Assembly: GCA_964448045.1 (NCBI GenBank)
Contig: CAYUVF010000001.1
Location: forward strand, 62,001 to 126,000
Source of the DNA: CAYUVF01 sp964448045
GTDB lineage: Bacteria > Bacteroidota > Rhodothermia > Rhodothermales > Salinibacteraceae
Direction of reading: 5' to 3'
DNA: 64,000 nt
Below are positions 25,948 to 35,170 of this stretch, one piece after another. The first letter of the stretch is position 1, and each line of letters opens with the position of its first letter. Under the pieces are notes generated by a model. The model was not told where the DNA came from, did not search any database, and saw nothing but the letters and a program-made list of their open reading frames with translations. Made by a program: the position numbers and the translations under genes.

Positions 25948-27486
25948 TCAGCCGAGTACGAGCGCGGCGCCGAGGATCGCCGTGAGGGCCCCGGCCGCCG
26001 TACCTATGCCGTTGACCCGGTCGTTCGTGATCCCTGCCCATCCCCGGACGCGCTCCAGCGCCTCGCCCTCCCGGCGAGGCTGCTCGACCAGTGCACCCGT
26101 CTCGGGATCGCGGTACTGCACCTGCACCGTTGCCCCGGCCAGGCTATCGGCGATTGCGCCAACGACGCCGCTCCCCACCACGATCGCAACTCCGGCCCAG
26201 GCTGGGACCAGCCCCTCTATTTCGGCCAGGAACGGCGCTGCGCTCAGGCCAATGCTGGCAGCGCCCCCGAGCGAGGCCAGCGTGCCGGTGAGGGAGACGG
26301 CGCCCGAGGTACCCCGGGGCACCCGGCGGCCCGTCCGCAGCGAGCGGGGCTGTCGTGGTGAAAGCGCCCCCAACTCAGTCGCCCAGGTGTCGGCCGCGGC
26401 TGCCGCGAAGGCGCCCAGGAAACCGATCCACAGATCCGGATGAGGGGCAGCCACATACACGAGGAGCAACCCCCACGCGACGCCTCCGTTGGCGTAAACC
26501 TGACCCGCATCGCGCACCACACCCTTCTCGCTCCGCTGATGCAGTTCATGCTTCAGCCCCTGCCCAATGCGCGAAAGCGCGCTGGACAGGACGAAAAATA
26601 CGAGCCCAGGCACGATCCAGGCCCATCCGCCCAAACCCACCAGCGCAGCGGCGAGCAGGCCGCCCGCCACCGCACCGGACGCGTCGAGCGCCTGTAGCGA
26701 ATAGGCAACCCCGGCAAAGACTCCGCCGGCAGCGACGGCGAGCACGAGCACGGGCCACTGCTCGGGGTGATGCGCCAGCGGGAGTAGCACGGCGAGCACG
26801 GCCACCACAATAAACAGATTATCCCAACCGCGCCCGCTCAGCGCCTCCACCACGGTGCTCATCAACGCTACCAGGCTGCCTGCTGCAAGCACTTCGACAA
26901 GACTCCACGGGAGTGCACTCGTCCGGTTGAAGATGAGCAGTGCCCCGGTAGCCACGATCCAACTGGTCAGGGCGAAGGCGATACTCCCCGGAATCGATTT
27001 TGATGTAGAGCCCAACTGATACGACGACGCCGCACCCCGTGCGGTGCCAACCCAGGCCGCCATCGGATCGGCGACGGCGAGAACGAGGAAGGCGGTCTGG
27101 AGCGCAAAGAGGCGATCGGGATCGAGCGACCACGTCGCCGCCAGCGCGGGAAGGAGCGCGAGCGGGAAGGTCACGGTGCCCCAACTCGATGCGCCGTCGC
27201 CGTGAATACCCGCCCACCATCCGCCCTGCCACGCCGCTGTATTGATCAAGACAAACGCCACAGCCAGCAGGTAGACCGGCACCGGCCCCGCGAAGAGCAA
27301 TGGCGTCGACGCGACGAACAGGCCCACCCCAGCGTGGACGATATTGCGCGAGCTGCGAGCGGTCCATCCGAGGGCACGGAGTCCTTCGCCCATTCCTACC
27401 AGCGCCAACAGGGCCGCTCCGCTGGCAAGCAGCGTTCCGCCATCAGCCCAGAGCGCTTGCCCCAATGCGCGCATGGCGTCGGCCAT
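25948..27486 (-). CDS. Fusion of polyprenol/phytol kinase-like and DUF92 (VTE6-like) membrane domains
   Basis: A 512-residue multi-pass membrane protein. Residues 1 to about 230 are a SEC59/VTE5-type kinase domain (SRNIVHAGVGLF, ADPMAAWVG, and the STSKSIPGSIAF block). Residues about 255-512 are a DUF92/TMEM19 domain with its signature DTWATELGALSPRQPRSL and VPRGTSGAVSLTGT, and the C-terminal DRVNG. In plants and cyanobacteria VTE5 makes phytyl phosphate and VTE6, a DUF92 protein, makes phytyl diphosphate, so this fusion could carry out both successive phosphorylations of an isoprenoid alcohol. The actual alcohol is unknown. A stand-alone VTE5-like gene is at 7952-8617. Confidence 0.87.
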   Translation of the reverse strand: MADAMRALGQALWADGGTLLASGAALLALVGMGEGLRALGWTARSSRNIVHAGVGLFVASTPLLFAGPVPVYLLAVAFVLINTAAWQGGWWAGIHGDGASSWGTVTFPLALLPALAATWSLDPDRLFALQTAFLVLAVADPMAAWVGTARGAASSYQLGSTSKSIPGSIAFALTSWIVATGALLIFNRTSALPWSLVEVLAAGSLVALMSTVVEALSGRGWDNLFIVVAVLAVLLPLAHHPEQWPVLVLAVAAGGVFAGVAYSLQALDASGAVAGGLLAAALVGLGGWAWIVPGLVFFVLSSALSRIGQGLKHELHQRSEKGVVRDAGQVYANGGVAWGLLLVYVAAPHPDLWIGFLGAFAAAAADTWATELGALSPRQPRSLRTGRRVPRGTSGAVSLTGTLASLGGAASIGLSAAPFLAEIEGLVPAWAGVAIVVGSGVVGAIADSLAGATVQVQYRDPETGALVEQPRREGEALERVRGWAGITNDRVNGIGTAAGALTAILGAALVLG

Positions 27487-27523
27487 GAAATCGGCGGGTA
27501 ATCAGATTAACAGCGAGAGGCCA

Positions 27524-27560
27524 CAAAAAAGCTCCTGCCCGGCATATGCGGGCAGGAGCC
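27524..27560 (-). terminator. Terminator of the porV gene
   Basis: On the minus strand GCTCCTGCCCG (complement of 27549-27559) pairs with its partner at 27531-27541 around a 7-nt loop and runs into six T (27525-27530 as A). It lies between the porV stop and the start of the kinase fusion, so the two genes are separate units. Confidence 0.9.
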
Positions 27561-27596
27561 AAGGGAATGTATCAGACGCCCCCCACAAGCGCTCGG

Positions 27597-28775
27597 TTAC
27601 TTCCGGAAGGTCAGTAGCAGCGAGAACCGGAGGGTGTTTGCGAGCGGACTCTCCTCCTCCATCGCGTACAGGTAGGAGATGTCGACGCCGATGATGTTGT
27701 AGCGCAGTCCCGCCCCGAAGGTCAGGAACTCGCGGTTACCGTTGTTGGGATGCTCGTAGAAGTAGCCGGTCCGCAGCGCAAAGAGATCGTCGTACCAGTA
27801 CTCCAGCCCGGTGCCGATGGTAAACTGCTCCAGGACGCTGAGCGAGGAGGCCTCACCATCGGGGCCGGTGATACCATCAGCCGAGCTCCAGGAGGTAAAG
27901 ATCGACTGATAAAACGGATCGGGGTTGGACACAAAAGTCGTATCGCCATCAGAGATTCGCATCTCTTCGTCGACGCTCACGAGCGACTTGTTGAAGTCAT
28001 TCGTGATTGTGAGCGAGTTGTACTCGTCGAACTGGATGTCGAAGGCCGTACCAAAGCGCAGGCTCATCGGGAGGGGCTCATCGACCTCATTGTAACTGAT
28101 GGCCGGGCCCATGTTAGCCAGATTCATCCCGGCAGAGATGGTTACGTCCGAGTTGCCCACAGCGAGAGGCCGCGTCCGGTAGAGGCCGGAGAGATCAAAC
28201 GAGGCGGAGAAGGCCGTTCCGCTGTCGATGTCCTGTGTCTCGGGGGCCAGGTTCGAGTAGATGGCGCGCAGGCTGGTCCCGAAAGCGAAGCGATCTGAAA
28301 GCTTGACGCCGTACGACCCTCCCACAGCAAGGTCATAGGAGCGGAAGGTGCTGATCAGTCCCTCTTCGCCCGGGCCGATGCGGCGCTCGCTTTCGCCCAG
28401 GTTGAGGAACGTGACTTGGGCGCCAAAGGTACCGGCGCCGGGTACGTGATACGTACCGACGAGGTACTCGTAAAAGAGATCGGCGTTAAACTCAGGGAGC
28501 CAGTTGGCGTGCGTCAACCCGATCTGCGTTTCGGATTGAAAGCCGAGTCCGGCAGGATTCCACCACATCGCGTTGGCGTTGTCAGCCAGTGCCACGCCCG
28601 TATTCCCCATGCCTGCGGCCCGGCTGTCGGGGGCAATTTGAAGGAAGGGGACCGCGGCTTTGCCGGGCTGGGCCTGTGCATCGGGTGGGGTGCCAACGGA
28701 CAGCAGAAGAACGGCGGTGGCCACCCAGACCCAGCGGGCGTGAAGGGCAGAGCGGAGGAGGGAGCGTGCTACCAT
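27597..28775 (-). CDS. porV: PorV-type outer-membrane beta-barrel protein (T9SS)
   Basis: A 392-residue protein from ATG 28775 with a signal peptide (ending DAQAQ). The start of the mature part, FLQIAPDSRAAGMGNTGVALADNANAMWWNPAGLGF, is the hallmark of the PorV/PorQ group (only its core SRAAGMGNTGVAL is decisive). The rest has amphipathic beta-strand character and ends in an aromatic residue-rich strand (TLRFSLLLTFRK). PorV shuttles type IX cargo to the attachment complex at the cell surface. Two proteins with T9SS sorting domains in this window are natural clients. PorQ or a FadL-like porin are less likely. Confidence 0.82.
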   Translation of the reverse strand: MVARSLLRSALHARWVWVATAVLLLSVGTPPDAQAQPGKAAVPFLQIAPDSRAAGMGNTGVALADNANAMWWNPAGLGFQSETQIGLTHANWLPEFNADLFYEYLVGTYHVPGAGTFGAQVTFLNLGESERRIGPGEEGLISTFRSYDLAVGGSYGVKLSDRFAFGTSLRAIYSNLAPETQDIDSGTAFSASFDLSGLYRTRPLAVGNSDVTISAGMNLANMGPAISYNEVDEPLPMSLRFGTAFDIQFDEYNSLTITNDFNKSLVSVDEEMRISDGDTTFVSNPDPFYQSIFTSWSSADGITGPDGEASSLSVLEQFTIGTGLEYWYDDLFALRTGYFYEHPNNGNREFLTFGAGLRYNIIGVDISYLYAMEEESPLANTLRFSLLLTFRK

Positions 28776-29143
28776 GACGATAACCTGAGGATTGAGCGTG
28801 TAAACTATCTTTTCGTCGTCTACGCGATGGAACAGCGCCAAACGGCGCGACACCAATTATCGGCCCAGCGGTCCGACTCGATCCCGTATGCGGGAGCTGA
28901 AGTCACGTTCCGGTTGGGGGGGCTTGGCGTCTGTGAAGAGATCTCCAACGCGTCGTCTGTAGCGGTTATCTCGATACTCAGGTCAATAATTGGTACAGAA
29001 GAAAAGCAGATAGCCGGGCTCTACGCATCAGGGATTTCCTGGATCGCAAATACAATCTACCGATCAGGCGCTTCAGACACAACCCGGCGCAAGGTCCCGG
29101 CCGTGCGATTCATTGAATCCAAGCGACCGGGGTGTTCTTGACG
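28776..29143. other. Gene-free region upstream of porV
   Basis: 368 bp with no supported gene. It must contain the porV promoter on the minus strand; a TAGTTTAC segment about 45 bp before the start resembles the Bacteroidetes -7 box (TAnnTTTG) but has only partial agreement and no clear -33 box. I see no repeat or terminator. Confidence 0.4.
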
Positions 29144-29437
29144 TTACTCGCGGGGGCTTGGTTCCAGATCGTCCCGGAGCTCCTGCAACTTCTCCATCGA
29201 TGACCGCAGCTCGATGGCGGCCTCCTGGATGTCTTCCACCGACGCGACGGCCTGCTCATCAAGGTTAAGCGCCTGTTGCAGTTCCAGGAGAAACTGGGCG
29301 TTGCCATCAATCACCGAGAGCGGATTTTTGAGATCGTGATGTACCTGCGCTAACTGCGAGCGCACTTTTTGAAGGCGAACGTTAAAGGAGCTGGCACGAG
29401 CGTTTAGGATGGGCGGCTTGGAAAAGAGGGTCGACAT
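29144..29437 (-). CDS. Stand-alone histidine-kinase dimerisation/phosphoacceptor (DHp) domain
   Basis: A 97-residue soluble helical protein. Residues about 25-50 carry the H-box of HisKA domains: QVHHDLKNPLSVIDGNAQFL, with the phosphoacceptor candidate His34 in HDLKNPL. A second helix (EDIQEAAIELRSSMEKLQELRDDL, quoted in part) completes the helical hairpin. No HATPase domain follows in any frame, and the stop is genuine as far as the sequence shows. It could be a phosphotransfer protein, a dimerisation partner or decoy for a kinase, or a remnant. The next gene (MBL hydrolase) lies upstream, 20 bp away on the same strand. Confidence 0.75.
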   Translation of the reverse strand: MSTLFSKPPILNARASSFNVRLQKVRSQLAQVHHDLKNPLSVIDGNAQFLLELQQALNLDEQAVASVEDIQEAAIELRSSMEKLQELRDDLEPSPRE

Positions 29438-29457
29438 AGATGCTTCGTCGTCTTGCG

Positions 29458-30318
29458 TTAAAGCGCATCAAGCGGGCGCGGCTCGACGGTAGTGATGCCT
29501 CGATCCGTCCGCGCGACGTCGGCTACGGCGACCTCCGGGTCATGCTCGAAGAAGAGCGACCACCCGGCGTCGCAGGCCCGGTCGAGAACGTCGTTCTTCT
29601 CTTCGATGGTGACGAGCGGACGCACGTCGTACGCCATCGTCCAGGCAGGTCCCAGATGCGCGGTCGTGGGCAATAGGTCGGCCACGTATACTAGTGTATC
29701 GTCCGCCCCGTCCGAAATCTTAACTATTTGCTGCGCTTCGGTATGGCCATTCACCAAATGTACTGAAATGCCAGGCCAGAGCTCCTGCGGCCCATCGAGC
29801 AGATGAAGTTGCCCAGCCGCCTCCACCTGTGCAAAATTGGGCTGCAGAAAGGAGTTTCTCTCCTTTGGGGTCGGGTCGTTCGCCCAGTGCCAGTGGGCCC
29901 GCTGCACGTGATGGCGAGCCTGCGGAAACGTGAGCCCCAGCGCATCCCCCCGGCGCTGCGTCGTGCCGCCGCAGTGATCGAAGTGTAGATGCGTCAGGAT
30001 CACATCGGTGATGTCGTGCGCATTAAATCCGGCTGCTTCCAGCGAGCTGTGCAGATCCGCATACGTGTGATCGATGCCGTAGATGTCGGCAAACTTGTCG
30101 GAGTAGGTATCCCCGATGCCATTATCGATCAAGATGAGCCGGTCCGGCCCCTCGATCAGCAGGCAGCGCATATTGAGGGGAATGCGATTGCGCTCATCGG
30201 CAGGAATGCGCTGGGTCCAGAGCGGTTTCGGCACGATGCCGAACATCGCCCCGCCGTCGAGACGGAAGCGGCCGGTTTCGATGGTATAGAGCGTGTACGG
30301 ACCAATCTCAGCAGGCAT
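29458..30318 (-). CDS. MBL-fold metallo-hydrolase
   Basis: A 286-residue metallo-beta-lactamase-fold hydrolase from ATG 30318 (longer upstream reading is unlikely). Metal-binding motif THLHFDHCGG (HxHxDH), with further ligands in NGHTEAQQ and, for the last positions, VADLLPTTAHLG and FEHDPE. The arrangement is like that of quorum-quenching lactonases and related hydrolases (AiiA-like group), but the actual substrate is not known. No signal peptide. Located 20 bp upstream of the DHp-only gene, same strand. Confidence 0.87.
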   Translation of the reverse strand: MPAEIGPYTLYTIETGRFRLDGGAMFGIVPKPLWTQRIPADERNRIPLNMRCLLIEGPDRLILIDNGIGDTYSDKFADIYGIDHTYADLHSSLEAAGFNAHDITDVILTHLHFDHCGGTTQRRGDALGLTFPQARHHVQRAHWHWANDPTPKERNSFLQPNFAQVEAAGQLHLLDGPQELWPGISVHLVNGHTEAQQIVKISDGADDTLVYVADLLPTTAHLGPAWTMAYDVRPLVTIEEKNDVLDRACDAGWSLFFEHDPEVAVADVARTDRGITTVEPRPLDAL

Positions 30319-30435
30319 AGCAACAAGATCTCGATGGAGGCAACGACTAACGCGATCAATCTGCCAACCGCGCGGACGAAAGTCCAACCGCCCGCTCCGC
30401 CCTTATCGAACGGATGAATGCACCACACCGATGCG

Positions 30436-31074
30436 CTACACCTGCTCCGGCGGGAAATCTTTGAAGTGGCCGTTCGAGCGGACCTTCCGGCGGAAGTCTT
30501 CCTGCTCCTCGATCTTCGGGATTAGCTGCTCGAAGTGTTCGATCAGGTACTGGATGCGCTCGTTTTCCGATTCGATTTCGAGCAGGTCCTGCTTCTGCTC
30601 ATCGTCCAATCCGGCATTCTGTGCCAGGACGAACGACAGGTATTCGACATCCTGATAGAGCCCGGGCCGCACGGTGCGCCCGGCCAGCTCCAACAGCTTC
30701 ATATGCTGGGTGATGACGCGCTCGCGCACCTGATAGTCGACCTCTTCATCCGGCTCGTCGATGAGCTGGACATCAGCCGTGTAGTAACTTTCGGTGCTGA
30801 AGAGCTGCTCTAACTCAAAGCGGTCTTCCCCTTCGACCAGAATATCCTTGCGGCCATCGTCATACTCGTTGATCACTTGCACGATGCGAGCGGTGCACCC
30901 CACCTCAGCCATCTTGCCTTCCTCGAAATGCACGATCCCAAACGGAGCCTCTTCGCCCAGGCAGTAGCGCGTGAGGTCCTTGTAGCGCTCCTCGAAGATG
31001 TGTAGCGGGAGGCGCTCGTTGGGGTATAGCACCAGCCCCAGCGGGAATAAAGGAAGGGATCGAATGACAGCCAT
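30436..31074 (-). CDS. LON substrate-binding domain protein
   Basis: A 212-residue cytoplasmic protein made only of the N-terminal (substrate-binding) domain of Lon protease: LPLFPLGLVLYPNERLPLHIFEERY at residues 6-30 (core LFPLGLVLYPNERLPLHIFE), FGIVHFEEGKMAEVG, and a helical C-terminal half. There is no AAA+ or Ser-Lys protease domain. Such stand-alone proteins are common; their role is unclear, possibly substrate recognition. Located between MBL and SSS genes with gaps of 117 and 203 bp. Confidence 0.9.
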   Translation of the reverse strand: MAVIRSLPLFPLGLVLYPNERLPLHIFEERYKDLTRYCLGEEAPFGIVHFEEGKMAEVGCTARIVQVINEYDDGRKDILVEGEDRFELEQLFSTESYYTADVQLIDEPDEEVDYQVRERVITQHMKLLELAGRTVRPGLYQDVEYLSFVLAQNAGLDDEQKQDLLEIESENERIQYLIEHFEQLIPKIEEQEDFRRKVRSNGHFKDFPPEQV

Positions 31075-31277
31075 GATCCACGAAGTTTACCGATGCAAAA
31101 GCGTGACACTGAAATGATCGGCTCAGCACCGGTGTTTCCCTGTCGGCGCGGCTGATCGGAAGGCGCCGTGTCCTCCGTCGCTGTCCTTAACCTGCCCTCA
31201 GCGCCGCTCCACGCCACTACAGAACCCCTGAGTAGCGGACGGATCGGATGCGTATCGTCCGCAAAAACGTTGTAACA

Positions 31278-33080
31278 TCACCCCGCGGACGGCCTCGTGT
31301 CCTCGGGACTGCGCAGCCGATAGAGCCAGACGCCGCCCCAGGCCGCCGTCGCCAGCATCGCCCCGGCAACACCCCAGCGCAGCAGCAGCACCCCGCCGAT
31401 GCCAAACATGGCCCCGAACAAAATGAGCAAGGCTGCCCCCGTACGCTGCAGGCTCCTCTTGAGCGAGTGGCCCGGCGCCAACCCGGTGCGCGCTCGCTGC
31501 ACTGCCCAACCCGTCCCCCCCGGCCGAGCGATGCGGTAAAAGCGATCGAGCGTTTCTGGAGACTCGGGTGGGGTCAGGCTCATCACCGTTAGCCAGATGA
31601 GCGTCGTCAACGCCGTGATCAGCAAGAGGCGCAGGCCGAAGTCGTCGATGGTGAGCACCGGCACGACCGTCGTGAGCAGCCCAACGACGAAGCCGGCCAG
31701 CATGGCCGAGAGCTCGGCCCAGGCGTTGATCCGCCACCAAAACCAGCGCAGGATGAGCACCACCCCCGGCCCCGTCCCGATAGCGATGACCAGGCGAAAG
31801 ACCGTCGCCACTCGATCCGAAAAGAAGGCGGCCATCGCCCCGAAGATTGCCACGATCACCGACGCCGCGCGCCCAACCATGACCAACTCGCGCTGCGGGG
31901 CCTCCGGATGAATGAAGCGCTTGTAGAGGTCATTCGTGATGTAGGAGGCCCCCCAGTTGATCAGCGTCGACACGGTGCTCATGAAGGCCGCCACGAGAGA
32001 GGCCACCACGAGACCCAGCATTCCCACGGGAAGAAAATCGAGCATCAGGCGCGGGTAACCCAGCTCCGGATCCTCCAGATTGGGATACAACACCAGCGCC
32101 GCCAGCGCTACCAGCACCCATGGCCACGTGCGCACGACATAGTTCATGATGTTGAAGAGCCATGCCGCCTTCTCAGCATCATCCTCGGTGCGCGCGGCAG
32201 CCAAGCGCTGGATAAACTCGCCCCCGCCATCAGAACGGCGGAACGTCCACCATTGGAGAAATACGTACGCCCCAAATGTGGTGGCCGAAATCCCAGCGAA
32301 GGCACTCCACCCGACGCGCCACCACTGATCCGGGCTCCAGGTGATCGGCACGAAAGCGAGCACGTCGAAATCCGTCTGCGTCTGCGCTTTTGCCACGAGG
32401 CCAGAGAGGCCGCCTACCTCCGGACTGCCGATGGCGTAAATGGCCACCGCGCCTGCTCCCAACAGCGCCAGCACGAACTGAAAGAAATCGGTTGCCACCA
32501 CACCCCAGAGGCCCGAGAGTCCGGCATAGAGCACCACGAGAACCGTCACCCCGATGACAGTCAGCAGCTTGGGATCCATCCCGGCGATTTGCTCGCCTTC
32601 GGCCCATCCGAGGCTCGACCACAAACCCAGCGCCCCGATTACCTTCACCGCCGCCAGCATGATGTAACCGATACTGATGCAGTTGATTGGCACGGCGAAT
32701 AGAAAGGCTTTGACGCCACGCAGAATGGCAGCCGGCCGGCCGCCGTAGCGCAGCTCGATGAGCTCGGCGTCGGTGACGATGGCGCTGCGACGCCAGAGGC
32801 GCGCGAAGACGTAAATTAGCACCACATGGCCGATGCCAAAGGCCCACCACTCCCAGTTTCCGGCGATCCCGCGTTCGCCAACGACCCCGGCGATGTAGAG
32901 CGGGGTGTCAATCGAAAAGGTGGTCGCGGCCATCGACGTGCCGGCTAACCACCAGGGCAGCGACCGCCCCGAGACGAAGAAATCCTCCAGCGAGCCCGAG
33001 GCGCGGCGCGACAGGTACCCCCCCACGCCCAGCGTCGCGACCATGTACGCCACGACGATTCCCCAATCGATCCAGTGCAT
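31278..33080 (-). CDS. Sodium:solute symporter (SSS/SLC5 family)
   Basis: A 600-residue inner-membrane transporter from ATG 33080. It has about 13-14 membrane segments with family motifs: DFFVSGRSLPWWLAGTSMAATTFS (TM1 region with the unwound Na+ site), the AELIELRYG loop, and SAFMSTVSTLINWGASYITNDLY in TM8 (Na+ site; quoted core STVSTLINWG). Solutes of this family include sugars, proline, pantothenate and others; none can be assigned. Residues beyond about 520 form extra C-terminal helices. Upstream 385 bp are gene-free. Confidence 0.92.
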   Translation of the reverse strand: MHWIDWGIVVAYMVATLGVGGYLSRRASGSLEDFFVSGRSLPWWLAGTSMAATTFSIDTPLYIAGVVGERGIAGNWEWWAFGIGHVVLIYVFARLWRRSAIVTDAELIELRYGGRPAAILRGVKAFLFAVPINCISIGYIMLAAVKVIGALGLWSSLGWAEGEQIAGMDPKLLTVIGVTVLVVLYAGLSGLWGVVATDFFQFVLALLGAGAVAIYAIGSPEVGGLSGLVAKAQTQTDFDVLAFVPITWSPDQWWRVGWSAFAGISATTFGAYVFLQWWTFRRSDGGGEFIQRLAAARTEDDAEKAAWLFNIMNYVVRTWPWVLVALAALVLYPNLEDPELGYPRLMLDFLPVGMLGLVVASLVAAFMSTVSTLINWGASYITNDLYKRFIHPEAPQRELVMVGRAASVIVAIFGAMAAFFSDRVATVFRLVIAIGTGPGVVLILRWFWWRINAWAELSAMLAGFVVGLLTTVVPVLTIDDFGLRLLLITALTTLIWLTVMSLTPPESPETLDRFYRIARPGGTGWAVQRARTGLAPGHSLKRSLQRTGAALLILFGAMFGIGGVLLLRWGVAGAMLATAAWGGVWLYRLRSPEDTRPSAG

Positions 33081-33465
33081 CGTCCCAGAACGCGATAATT
33101 CTAAATCGTGGCGTTTCGGCACCCTTTATCCGGCGCCGCCGCAACATACACGACGTACCCCAAAGAAGACAGATTCGCCGCCTCTTATTACGTTTCTACA
33201 TAAATGGGTTTTTTTCTCCATATAGCGCCGCAATTCACTAATCCCCTGATACAGTGAAGTATTGATGATGCCCGCGCAGACATAAATCATCAAATCGGTT
33301 TATAGCGCGATTGGACAGCGATTTAGTCGCGCTTATCGTCTCATCGGACCCGAATAGATAGGCGCTCAGTCTCCTTAGACGATCCAAAGGATTCCCACGG
33401 TATATCTTTTGGATGATAGGTGAGCAGGCAAATAACCAACCTGCCACACTAAGCATCCCGAACCG
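33081..33465. other. Gene-free divergent region between SSS symporter and T9SS cargo
   Basis: 385 bp, noticeably more AT-rich than neighbours. It holds a T7 run at 33206-33213 without a stem, so it is not a terminator. A TATATCTTTTGG segment near 33401 resembles a Bacteroidetes -7 box before the cargo gene, without a clear -33 box. No ORF is credible. Confidence 0.4.
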
Positions 33466-34536
33466 ATGGCATCCACGCGCTACGCCACCCGCCTCTTCAC
33501 GGCATTCCTTCCGGTCATGCTCTTCCTCTCGTTGACCCCACCGGTCCTCGCACAGGAGCACTTCACCGACTGTGTATCTAATCTGAATAACGCAACACTA
33601 ATCATCCCAGAAACGATCGTGACATCACTCGGTGATGGACACGAGCTGCAATCTGGTGATGAAGTTGCTCTTTTTGCGGATGACGGTACATGCGCAGGAA
33701 TGGCAACCTGGGACGGATCACAAACCTCAATTGCGGCAGCCCGTGGAAATGAGTTCGACGATTACTCCAATGGGTACGACCCCCAGGAAGCGTTAAAAGT
33801 ACGGGTATGGGACGCATCCGAAGACGTGGAATACGACGCAGGCAGTAGCGGCCTTGCGTATACGCCCTGCGAGGAGGGCGACGTGCTCTGCAAAGACGAT
33901 GGCCTCTACACAACAGACCGCGTTTTCACCCTCTCCGAGATCGACGCCTCTTCCACCCTTCCCGTCGAAATGACCTCCTTTGACGCCCGCGTCGATGGCA
34001 ACCGCACCGCGCTGGAATGGCAGACCGCGACGGAGACGAACAACGCCGGGTTTGAGGTGCAAATCCAGCCCGGCGATGCCGATACGGAGACAACGTCATG
34101 GACGACGCTGGACTTTGTAGAGGGGCATGGCACGACGTCCAAGCCCCGAACCTACCGCTATGAAACGAAGGAACTTGATTTCGGTAGCTATCGCTTTCGG
34201 CTGAAGCAAGTGGACTACGATGGCGCCTTCGAGTACAGCGCGACCGTTGAAGTTACCCTGACGATGTCAGAGGCCTTTCGGCTCTCGGCCCCCTATCCGA
34301 ATCCGTTTCAGAATCGGGCCAACGTGGCGCTGACCGTGGCAGAACAGCAAAACGTGGAGATTGCGCTCTACAACACGCTCGGCCAGCGCGTCGCCGTCGT
34401 GCACAGCGGACCGCTGGCCCCCAACACGAAGCATGAGTTCAAGGTCAACGGCGGGCGGCTCCCAAGCGGGCTCTACCTCATGCGCGCGCGAGGCGACTCC
34501 TTCAGCGCGACGCGGCGCCTCACCCACGTCCGATAG
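33466..34536 (+). CDS. Secreted protein with T9SS C-terminal sorting domain
   Basis: A 356-residue protein. Signal peptide 1-29 (ends PPVLAQ). The N-terminal domain (30-160) has a Cys pair (HFTDCVSN and DDGTCAGMATWDG) and a GDEVALF motif; a linker leads to an FN3-like segment starting at LPVEMTSFDARVDGN; the last 85 residues are a type A T9SS sorting domain (SAPYPNPFQNRANVAL, YNTLGQRVAVVHSG, GLYLMRARGDSFSATRRL). It should be exported and anchored or released via PorV-dependent T9SS. A paralog with identical layout is at 45934-47013. The ligand or function of the N-terminal domain is unknown. Confidence 0.85.
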   Translation: MASTRYATRLFTAFLPVMLFLSLTPPVLAQEHFTDCVSNLNNATLIIPETIVTSLGDGHELQSGDEVALFADDGTCAGMATWDGSQTSIAAARGNEFDDYSNGYDPQEALKVRVWDASEDVEYDAGSSGLAYTPCEEGDVLCKDDGLYTTDRVFTLSEIDASSTLPVEMTSFDARVDGNRTALEWQTATETNNAGFEVQIQPGDADTETTSWTTLDFVEGHGTTSKPRTYRYETKELDFGSYRFRLKQVDYDGAFEYSATVEVTLTMSEAFRLSAPYPNPFQNRANVALTVAEQQNVEIALYNTLGQRVAVVHSGPLAPNTKHEFKVNGGRLPSGLYLMRARGDSFSATRRLTHVR

Positions 34537-34565
34537 TCCGATATCCGAAGGAGACGACTCCCTCG

Positions 34566-35060
34566 TCACCGAAGGGCGCTTTCGATAGCCGGCCCCTCGG
34601 CGGGCACGCGGCGCGAGTCCCGGTCGGTGTGCTGGCCCGGAGTCGAGTTTTCTGGCGCCGGATCTGCGTACATGCTGACGAAATAGTCGATGTAGGCCCC
34701 TGCAATCTCCGCTTCCTCCGCAGCCCGGCAAAGGTAGTAGCGTTGCTTGTAGGGGCTATCCCACTGACTCGGGAAAAAGAGCTCATCACGCTGGGCAACC
34801 GTGAGATCCAGTACTTGACCTGCTTCGGGCCAGAGGCGCACGCCATCATGAAATCCACCGGCACGCAGAAGCGCCGCCCGCGAATACCGTCCGCTTTGGA
34901 GTAGCGCGTGTCCGGCAATACAGCACTTGAAGCCCTCGGGGCGAGCTCCCGTATCAAGCACGGCTCGCGTGTTGCGGGCAAAGGCCCACTGAGCTGCACA
35001 GAACTGCTCGGGATGGAAGACGATGGCGTCTCGAACCGACTCCAACAACTCGACATTCAT
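34566..35060 (-). CDS. Conserved protein of unknown function (CIAGHA-type)
   Basis: A 164-residue cytoplasmic protein from ATG 35060. It begins NVELLESVRDAIVFHPEQF and contains CCIAGHALLQSGRY. This fits a scattered family of small proteins that I recognise by a HPExFDxxxW...CGTxxCIAGxA pattern; no function is known to me. The C-terminal 35 residues are polar and low complexity. It ends 29 bp from the T9SS cargo gene, tail to tail, and starts about 110 bp upstream (in gene direction, before) of nothing obvious; the LolD-type gene lies beyond on the same strand. Confidence 0.65.
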   Translation of the reverse strand: MNVELLESVRDAIVFHPEQFCAAQWAFARNTRAVLDTGARPEGFKCCIAGHALLQSGRYSRAALLRAGGFHDGVRLWPEAGQVLDLTVAQRDELFFPSQWDSPYKQRYYLCRAAEEAEIAGAYIDYFVSMYADPAPENSTPGQHTDRDSRRVPAEGPAIESALR

Positions 35061-35170
35061 GACCGTCGCGATGCTTGCATGAGGAGAAAGGGCAGGCGAC
35101 CGCTCGATCCGGCGGTGCTGTAGCATGCACGCAAAGCCCCGGGATCAGTTTCAATATAAACTGAAAGAAA

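Noticed and set aside
31271..31297. Fourth TGTAAC hit as ECF promoter
   Set aside because: Lies on the strand opposite to all nearby genes, at the 3' end of the SSS symporter, with spacer 19 and no gene to serve.
33206..33213. T-run as terminator
   Set aside because: No stable stem precedes it on either strand.
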